Position numbers and translations under genes: made by a program | Shown: positions 31,382 to 36,068 of the stretch, in pieces | Layout: the number at the start of each line of letters is the position of its first letter | How positions within the stretch are numbered: the first letter of the stretch is position 1 | The notes under the pieces: generated by a model | What the model saw: the letters and a program-made list of their open reading frames with translations, nothing else | Databases searched by the model: none | What the model was told of the DNA's origin: nothing | Source: JBEKHI01 sp050012355 | GTDB taxonomy: Bacteria > Actinomycetota > Actinomycetes > Streptosporangiales > Streptosporangiaceae | Direction: 5' to 3' | NCBI GenBank assembly: GCA_050012355.1 | Contig: JBEKHI010000024.1 | Coordinates: forward strand, 1-36,068 | Length of the DNA: 36,068 nt

Positions 31382-32665
31382 ATGTCCCACGGAACCTGGC
31401 AGGCGCCGGCCGCGCCCGCACCGGTGCGCGCTACTGTGCGGCTGCCCGGCTCGAAGTCCATAACCAACCGCGCCCTCGTGCTGGCGGCCCTCTCGGCGTC
31501 GCCAGCGGTAATCCGCGAGCCGCTGCGCGCCCGCGACACGTCGCTGGCCACCGCCGCACTTCGCACCCTCGGCTACGACATTGATGAGTCCATAACGTCG
31601 CTCTCCATCACCCCGGGCACACCGCCATCCGGCGCGGTGCTCGGCGTCGACGTGGGCAACGCTGGCACGGTGATGCGTTTCCTCCCCGCGGTCGCGGCGC
31701 TGACCCCCGCGACCGTGTCGTTCGACGGCGACGCGCGGGCCCGCGAGCGGCCGGTCGGTGCGCTGCTCGGGGCGCTGCGCGCGCTCGGCGTCTCCATCGA
31801 CGGCGACGCTGTCCCGTTCACCGTGCACGGCACGGGCCGGGTACCCGGGGGACGCGTCACGCTGGACGCCTCCGGCTCCTCCCAGCTGGTGTCGGGGCTG
31901 TTGCTGGCGGCCGCGCGTTTCGATGACGGGGTGGAGGTACAGCACTCCGGGCCGCCGGTCCCGTCGCTGCCGCACATCGAGATGACGCTGCGCATGCTGT
32001 CTATGGCCGGAGCTTCGGCGACCGCGGCCGGATCCGACGCGTGGCGAGTTTCACCGGGGCCGATCAATCTCGGTGACTTCACGGTCGAGCCCGACCTGTC
32101 CAACGCGGGGCCATTCCTCGCCGCCGCGCTGGTCACCGGGGGCGAGGTGACGATTCCCGGCTGGCCGTCCGACAGCCTGCAGGCGGCCGACGCGATTATC
32201 GACGCGGTCACGTCGATGGGCGCGACGCACACGTTTACCCCGGCCGGGCTTGTGATCAAGGGCTCCGGCGAGGTCCGCGGCATCACCGCGGACCTGCGAG
32301 ACATCCCCGAGTTGGCGCAGGTGCTGGCCGCGGTCGCGGCCGTCGCGTCCTCGCCGTCGAAGTTCACCGGGCTCGCGCACACCCGCAGGCATGAGACCGA
32401 CCGGCTGGCCGCGATGGCGAAGGAGATCAACGCCCTCGGCGGGGACGTAACCGAACTGCCCGACGGCCTGGTCATCAACCCGCGGCCGCTGTCGCCGGGT
32501 GACCGGCCGTTCGACACCTACGACGACCACCGGATGGTGATGGCCGGCGCCGTCCTCGGGCTGGTGGTCCCGGGTCTGCCGGTGGCGAACGCGGAGACCG
32601 TCGGCAAGACTTTCCCCTCGTTCATCGAGGTGTGGTCTTCGATGCTTTCGGACCCAGAACACTGA
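31382..32665 (+). CDS. aroA: 3-phosphoshikimate 1-carboxyvinyltransferase (EPSP synthase)
   Basis: 427 aa, full length. N-terminal LPGSKSITNRALVLAAL (shikimate-3-phosphate/PEP-binding Lys and Ser), DVGNAGTVMRFLPAVAAL (the 'GNAGT' signature), SGSSQLVSGLLLAAARF, and C-terminal DLRDIPELAQVLAAVAAVA and TYDDHRMVMAGAV. It catalyses the sixth step of the shikimate pathway, PEP + shikimate-3-phosphate to EPSP. The N-terminal motif reads GNAGT, as in class I enzymes. It overlaps rsgA by 34 bp. The aroA-rsgA order is conserved in actinomycetes. Confidence 0.97.
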   Translation: MSHGTWQAPAAPAPVRATVRLPGSKSITNRALVLAALSASPAVIREPLRARDTSLATAALRTLGYDIDESITSLSITPGTPPSGAVLGVDVGNAGTVMRFLPAVAALTPATVSFDGDARARERPVGALLGALRALGVSIDGDAVPFTVHGTGRVPGGRVTLDASGSSQLVSGLLLAAARFDDGVEVQHSGPPVPSLPHIEMTLRMLSMAGASATAAGSDAWRVSPGPINLGDFTVEPDLSNAGPFLAAALVTGGEVTIPGWPSDSLQAADAIIDAVTSMGATHTFTPAGLVIKGSGEVRGITADLRDIPELAQVLAAVAAVASSPSKFTGLAHTRRHETDRLAAMAKEINALGGDVTELPDGLVINPRPLSPGDRPFDTYDDHRMVMAGAVLGLVVPGLPVANAETVGKTFPSFIEVWSSMLSDPEH

Positions 32666-33642
32666 GGACGCTTGACGAGGACGACATCCGGGTCCGCGCG
32701 AGCCGAGGTTCCCGGCCGCGCACCCGCCGCCGTCCCGCCCACGCCGACGCGGTAGACGCGTTCGTGGTGAGCGTGGACCGCGGCCGGTACGGCTGCCTGC
32801 TCTCCGGCAGTGTCATCACGGCGATGAAGGCCCGCGAGCTTGGCAAGGGCTCGGTGGTGGTCGGCGACAACGTCGCGCTCGCCGGTGACACGTCGGGCGC
32901 GCCCGGGACCCTCGCCCGGATCGTCCGTGTCTTCCCCCGGTCGAGTGAGCTGCGCCGCTCGGCGGACGACACCGATCCCGTCGAGCGGGTCATCGTCGCG
33001 AACGCCGACCAGCTCGTCATCGTGTGCTCGCTCGCGTCGCCAGAGCCGCGCGTCCGGTTCGTCGACCGCTGCCTGGTCGCCGCGTACGACGCCGGGCTCG
33101 AACCGCTGCTGGTACTGACCAAGGCGGACCTCGGATCGTCCCGCCAGGTGCGGGCGCTGTACGGGCCGCTCGGCATCCCGATGATCACCACCCGCAGGCC
33201 GTTGCCAGCGCGGACGCTCGGGCGGCTGCGTTCGGCGCTGCGGGGCCGGATCAGCGTCCTGATCGGCCAATCCGGCGTGGGCAAATCCACGCTGGTGAAC
33301 GCGCTGATCCCGTCCGCGTCGCGGGCGGTGGGTTCGGTAAACCCGGTGACCGGCCGGGGCCGGCACACGTCCTCGTCGGCCGTGGCGGTCTCGCTCGCGG
33401 ACGGCGACGGCTGGCTGATCGACACGCCCGGTGTGCGCGGCTTCGGACTCGGCCACGTGTCCGCCGCCCGGGTCGTGGAGGCCTTCGGCGACCTAGCGGA
33501 AGGCACCGCCGACTGCCCGCCCGGCGACGACCACCTAGGCCCCGACTGCGCCCTGGACGCCTGGGCCACCGCCCACAACGCGACCGCCCGCCTGGACTCG
33601 CTCCGCCGCCTGCTGCACAGCCTCGCCGCCACCGACGCCTGA
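32632..33642 (+). CDS. rsgA: Small ribosomal subunit biogenesis GTPase RsgA
   Basis: 336 aa if started at GTG 32632, the only plausible start before the conserved LDEDDIRVR segment; the next GTG (about 32776) would delete it. Order: basic N-terminal tail with SRGSRPRTRRRP, OB-fold, then a circularly permuted GTPase with G4 LVLTKADL (about residue 160), G1 GQSGVGKST (about 211) and G3 DTPGVRG (about 263), and a C-terminal zinc-binding region CPPGDDHLGPDC. It matures the 30S subunit. The start overlaps aroA by 34 bp. It ends 37 bp before a family-1-type palindrome. Confidence 0.95.
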   Translation: MVFDAFGPRTLRTLDEDDIRVRASRGSRPRTRRRPAHADAVDAFVVSVDRGRYGCLLSGSVITAMKARELGKGSVVVGDNVALAGDTSGAPGTLARIVRVFPRSSELRRSADDTDPVERVIVANADQLVIVCSLASPEPRVRFVDRCLVAAYDAGLEPLLVLTKADLGSSRQVRALYGPLGIPMITTRRPLPARTLGRLRSALRGRISVLIGQSGVGKSTLVNALIPSASRAVGSVNPVTGRGRHTSSSAVAVSLADGDGWLIDTPGVRGFGLGHVSAARVVEAFGDLAEGTADCPPGDDHLGPDCALDAWATAHNATARLDSLRRLLHSLAATDA

Positions 33643-33678
33643 CCCCGCGGCCCCCACCTCCAGCCCCCACCTCCCACC

Positions 33679-33730
33679 CCAGCGATGGGCCAGCGATAGC
33701 GCTCTAGCGCCAGCGCTGGGCCATCGCTGG
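33679..33730. repeat. Family-1-related palindrome, copy 3 (variant)
   Basis: The 25-base arms 33679-33703 and 33706-33730 match at 22 of 25 with almost no loop. It keeps the CCAGCGATGGG core but lacks the CATGGATG outer part. It lies between convergent rsgA (ends 33642) and xthA (stop at 33746). Confidence 0.8.
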
Positions 33731-33745
33731 CGCGAGCAAGGCCTG

Positions 33746-34618
33746 CTAGGAGCGGGATTGGGGGAGCTTTACCGAGCCGGGCCTGGACGGGCGGGCCGCG
33801 GATGGGGGCGGGACCAGGGGGCCGATGTCGCCGTCGGGTGCCTCGTCCAGGTCGGCGATGACCGGGGCGTGGTCGCTTGGGCCGGTTCCCTTGCGGGCTT
33901 CGCGATCAACCCAGGCCGCTTGCACCCGGGCGGCGACCGGTTCGCTGGCTAGGATGAGGTCGATCCGCATCCCCAGGTTCCGGTGGAACATCCCGGCCCG
34001 GTAATCCCAGTAGGTGAATACCTTCTCCGTTGGCCAGTGATCCCGGACCACGTCGCTCAGCCCGGTCGCTTCCAGCGCCGCAAGCGCTTCGCGCTCCGGC
34101 GGTGTCACGTGCGTCTGCCCCACGTACGCCGCGGGATCGAACACGTCCGCATCGGTCGGCGCGATGTTCATGTCACCAGCCACGACAATCTCGGTCGCGG
34201 ATTCCGCGGCCACCATACCGCGCAGCGCCTCGAGCCACGAGAGCTTGTACGCGTAGTGATCGGAATCCGGAACCCGGCCGTTCGGAACGTAGACGGACGT
34301 GACGCGGACGCCACCGCAGGTCGCGGTGATCGCTCGCGCCTCCGGACCTGGGAAGCCGGGCTCTCCGGGAAGGCCACGCACCACGTCACTCAGTCCGGCC
34401 CGTGACAGGATCGCGACGCCGTTCCACTGCGGCTGGCCGTGCGCGGCGAATTCATAACCTCGCTCAGCGAGTTCGGCGCCGAGCAGTGCGCTAAAGGCTT
34501 CCTCGGACACCTTCAGCTCCTGCAAGCACAACACGTCTGGCTGCCGTTGGTCGAGCCAGGGAAGCAGCCGCGGCACGCGCTGTTTCACGGAGTTCACGTT
34601 CCAGGTCGCTACGCGCAC
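33746..34618 (-). CDS. xthA: Exodeoxyribonuclease III
   Basis: 290 aa. Endonuclease/exonuclease/phosphatase fold: ATWNVNSVKQR (N-terminal Asn), CLQELKV (metal Glu at about 34), SVYVPNGR with Tyr, VAGDMNIAPTD (Asp/Asn), a ...RIDLILASEP segment, and GPSDHAPVIADL (catalytic Asp-His). It cleaves at abasic sites and removes 3' blocks in base excision repair. The last ~35 residues are a Pro/Ser-rich extension. GTG 34618 is nine bases after the DUF2087 stop; a TAGTCT at 34625-34630 is six bases upstream, so either coupling or leaderless initiation is possible. Confidence 0.95.
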   Translation of the reverse strand: MRVATWNVNSVKQRVPRLLPWLDQRQPDVLCLQELKVSEEAFSALLGAELAERGYEFAAHGQPQWNGVAILSRAGLSDVVRGLPGEPGFPGPEARAITATCGGVRVTSVYVPNGRVPDSDHYAYKLSWLEALRGMVAAESATEIVVAGDMNIAPTDADVFDPAAYVGQTHVTPPEREALAALEATGLSDVVRDHWPTEKVFTYWDYRAGMFHRNLGMRIDLILASEPVAARVQAAWVDREARKGTGPSDHAPVIADLDEAPDGDIGPLVPPPSAARPSRPGSVKLPQSRS

Positions 34619-34627
34619 TCCGCCAGA

Positions 34628-34909
34628 CTAGTGCACCGGTACCGGCCCGCCCGAGCGCCAGTAGACGCCGTCCGGTGTCCTCGACATCAGCTCATGCTCG
34701 ACCAGGTACCGCCGCAGGGTGGCCGGATCGTCAGTGATCCTCTTGAGCACCTCGTTCACGTTACTTTCCGGAAAGTAACGTCCCGGCTCGAATTCCAGCG
34801 CCACCTGCTCCAGCAGGAGCCGCCGTCTTTCAGGATTCTTCGGGTAACCGGTGATGCGTCCGTGCAGAAGGAACGCGCGGATCGGTTCCGGGGGGTCAGA
34901 CAGTCCCAT
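34628..34909 (-). CDS. DUF2087 domain-containing protein
   Basis: 93 aa from ATG 34909 (a longer frame to 34966 lacks sense). The block RITGYPKNPERRRLLLEQVA, EFEPGRYFPESNVNEVLKRI and DDPATLRRYLVEHELMSRTP matches DUF2087, a winged-helix-like domain often attached to ArsR-type HTH regulators; here it stands alone. It is just upstream of xthA on the same strand, nine bases apart, so probably co-transcribed. Function unknown; nucleic-acid binding is possible. Confidence 0.85.
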   Translation of the reverse strand: MGLSDPPEPIRAFLLHGRITGYPKNPERRRLLLEQVALEFEPGRYFPESNVNEVLKRITDDPATLRRYLVEHELMSRTPDGVYWRSGGPVPVH

Positions 34910-34984
34910 ACATCTCAGTATGACCACGCGACGCAAGCCCTTATCTGGCCAGCCCATACCTGGCAAGCACTGTGTCCCAGACGG

Positions 34985-34990
34985 TACCGT
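34985..34990 (+). promoter_or_regulatory. -10 element of a probable leaderless promoter for hisN
   Basis: TACCGT stands seven bases before GTG 34998, with no Shine-Dalgarno. This supports GTG 34998 as the start instead of the in-frame ATG at 34920. Confidence 0.4.
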
Positions 34991-34997
34991 TTCGCGA

Positions 34998-36068
34998 GTG
35001 GCACACTACGACGACGAACTGCGCTTCGCGCACGTCCTCGCGGACAACGCCGATGACATCACGACGCGACGGTTCCGTGCTCTCGACCTGCGAGTAGAGA
35101 GCAAACCCGATCTGACGCCCGTATCGGACGCCGATCACGCGGTCGAGGAATCCCTTCGCCACCTCTTGCGCCGGTCACGTCCTAGGGACGCCGTTCTGGG
35201 CGAGGAACACGGCAAAACGGGAAGCGGTTCCCGCTGCTGGGTCATCGACCCAATCGATGGCACCAAGAATTACGTGCGAGGCGTCCCTGTATGGGCGACT
35301 TTGATCGGCCTAATGGACGGCGACGATGTGGTCGTCGGGGTCGTTTCCGCTCCCGCGCTGGGCCGGCGATGGTGGGCGGCGGCGGGCGGCGGGGCGTGGA
35401 CCGGGCGTTCGCTCACGAAGGCGACTCGTTGCAACGTGTCCGCGGTGACAAAGCTGTCCGACGCCTCCTTCTCGTACTCCAGCCTCTCCGGCTGGGAGGA
35501 GCAGGGGCGACTGCCGGGCTTCATGGACCTGACCCGATCGGTGTGGCGCACCCGGGCATATGGGGACTTCTGGTCGCACATGCTGGTGGCCGAGGGCGCG
35601 ACGGAAATATCAGCGGAGCCGGAAGTCTCGCTCTGGGACCTGGCCGCGCTGCAGGTGATCGTCACCGAGGCCGGCGGCCGCTTCACCGACCTGAGCGGGC
35701 GAGCGGTACCCGACGGCGGCAGCGTCGTCTGCAGGCCCCAGGCCCCAGGCCCCAGGCCCCAGGCCCCAGGCCCCAGGCTCCAGGCCCATGGATGTCCCAT
35801 CGCTGGCGGGATTCCGCTAGCGATGGGACATCCATGGGCTTGGGGCTTGGGGCCTGGGGCCTGGCGCCGGGAACTGGGCGCGTGCGAGCGGGTTCAGGGG
35901 GTGGGCTGCAGGAGGTCGAGCACCTCTTCGTGCAGGACGCCGTTCGTGCAGACGACGCTGCCGCCGTCGGGTACCGCTCGCCCGCTCAGGTCGGTGAAGC
36001 GGCCGCCGGCCTCGGTGACGATCACCTGCAGCGCGGCCAGGTCCCAGAGCGAGACTTCCGGCTCCGCT
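34998..36068 (+). CDS. hisN: Histidinol-phosphatase HisN (inositol monophosphatase family), 3' end replaced
   Basis: From GTG 34998 to 35733 (about 245 codons) this is a normal HisN: AHYDDELRFAHVLADNADDI, KPDLTPVSDADHAVEE, GEEHGKTGSG with the metal Glu, WVIDPIDGTKNYVRGVPVWA (DPIDGT metal motif) and SLWDLAALQVIVTEAGG (WD-x-A...EAGG motif). It dephosphorylates histidinol phosphate, or related inositol phosphates. After SVVC the natural end is lost: the frame runs into RPQAPGPRPQ repeats, through a palindrome, and into the antisense of its own gene, staying open to the window edge. The expected ending survives on the opposite strand (35894-36068). Confidence 0.9.
   Translation, partial: MAHYDDELRFAHVLADNADDITTRRFRALDLRVESKPDLTPVSDADHAVEESLRHLLRRSRPRDAVLGEEHGKTGSGSRCWVIDPIDGTKNYVRGVPVWATLIGLMDGDDVVVGVVSAPALGRRWWAAAGGGAWTGRSLTKATRCNVSAVTKLSDASFSYSSLSGWEEQGRLPGFMDLTRSVWRTRAYGDFWSHMLVAEGATEISAEPEVSLWDLAALQVIVTEAGGRFTDLSGRAVPDGGSVVCRPQAPGPRPQAPGPRLQAHGCPIAGGIPLAMGHPWAWGLGPGAWRRELGACERVQGVGCRRSSTSSCRTPFVQTTLPPSGTARPLRSVKRPPASVTITCSAARSQSETSGSA
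35732..35863. repeat. Family-1 palindrome, copy 4, flanked by inverted CAGGCCC heptamer arrays
   Basis: Eight head-to-tail CAGGCCC units (35732-35787; unit 7 is CAGGCTC) lead into a palindrome with 25-base arms at 35785-35809 and 35814-35838 (24 of 25 matched, the other a G-T wobble). Four GGGCYTG units, the complement of the heptamer, follow at 35836-35863. The whole is one extended inverted repeat of about 50 paired bases. In the opposite-strand hisN copy it lies 30 bp past the stop, where a terminator would be expected. Confidence 0.9.
35894..36068 (-). pseudogene. hisN: Inverted second copy of the hisN 3' end (5' part outside window)
   Basis: Read on the minus strand from the window edge, this encodes PEVSLWDLAALQVIVTEAGG and onward to a normal ending SVVCTNGVLHEEVLDLLQPTP and TGA at 35894-35896. 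The 122 bp at 35947-36068 are identical to the complement of 35612-35733. It therefore holds the authentic C-terminus that the plus-strand gene lacks. It may belong to a real inverted duplication or be the true sequence at a chimeric contig end; only the fragment is visible, so its coding status is unknown. Confidence 0.85.

Noticed and set aside
34920..34997. Upstream ATG 34920 as the hisN start
   Set aside because: It would add 26 unconserved residues; the family alignment and the TACCGT-N7-GTG arrangement favour GTG 34998.
35270..35800. 176-codon minus-strand frame beside hisN
   Set aside because: It is antisense to the conserved HisN motifs and begins within the palindrome/heptamer array; the translation is low-complexity.
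35732..36068. Natural linear-chromosome telomere
   Set aside because: Actinomycete telomeres carry several distinct palindromes, not a mirrored core gene; the region lies within conserved core synteny, so a fold-back rearrangement or assembly chimera explains it better.

Overview
The window is a chromosomal segment of a high-GC, mycothiol-using actinomycete. The evidence is the SigR/RsrA pair with a SigR-type autoregulatory promoter, an actinobacterial fused E1/E2 2-oxoglutarate decarboxylase (Kgd), an XRE-DUF5753 regulator with a separate DUF397 gene, a DUF6104 gene, and frequent GTG starts and leaderless-type promoters. The block biotinyl carrier / rsrA / sigR / SRAP / aroA / rsgA / hisN resembles the sigH-aroA region of Mycobacterium and the sigR-aroA region of Streptomyces, so most of the right half is core genome. 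The genus cannot be fixed from the sequence alone. I found no rRNA, tRNA, CRISPR array, IS element or prophage.

Layout. 1-1.4 kb: 3' part of a methyltransferase and an alpha/alpha-toroid (prenyltransferase-like) protein. 1.5-6.3 kb, minus strand: a tightly packed run of sensor kinase, response regulator, ECF sigma factor, a 60-aa remnant-like protein, an MFS exporter and a methyltransferase. 6.5-8.5 kb: a less GC-rich accessory patch with an XRE-DUF5753 regulator, one clear and one doubtful two-helix membrane protein, and a DUF397 gene on the opposite strand. 8.7-10.7 kb: divergent DapC-like aminotransferase and nitrilase-family amidase. 10.7-14.9 kb: a very large proline-rich, single-pass membrane protein with a beta-propeller-like ectodomain. 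15.4-19.3 kb: kgd and a DUF6104 gene. 19.3-21.2 kb: DUF4097 plus an unusual PadR regulator. 21.8-23.8 kb: DUF3311 plus an MctP-like monocarboxylate symporter behind a complex upstream region. 23.9-25.5 kb: biotinyl carrier and biotin carboxylase. 25.5-28.2 kb: a degenerate and a canonical HD-GYP protein in tandem. 28.4-31.3 kb: rsrA, sigR, a methyltransferase-like ORF, DksA/TraR-type and SRAP genes. 31.4-36.1 kb: aroA, rsgA, xthA, DUF2087 and hisN.

The most striking material is non-coding. (i) A family of long palindromes sharing a GATGKCCCATCGCTGG-like core sits at four places, three of them exactly between convergent genes. (ii) A second palindrome family has two copies. (iii) Three CAGTTAC repeats are spaced exactly 21 bp apart upstream of the symporter operon. 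(iv) At the right edge hisN is cut, joined to a heptamer array and palindrome, and followed by a 122-bp perfect inverted copy of itself whose strand carries the natural hisN 3' end. This is either a fold-back rearrangement or a chimeric assembly end. Among proteins, the best candidates for undescribed biology are the propeller protein, the PadR regulator with a long charged helix and Trp repeats, the split XRE-DUF5753/DUF397 locus and the HD-GYP pair.
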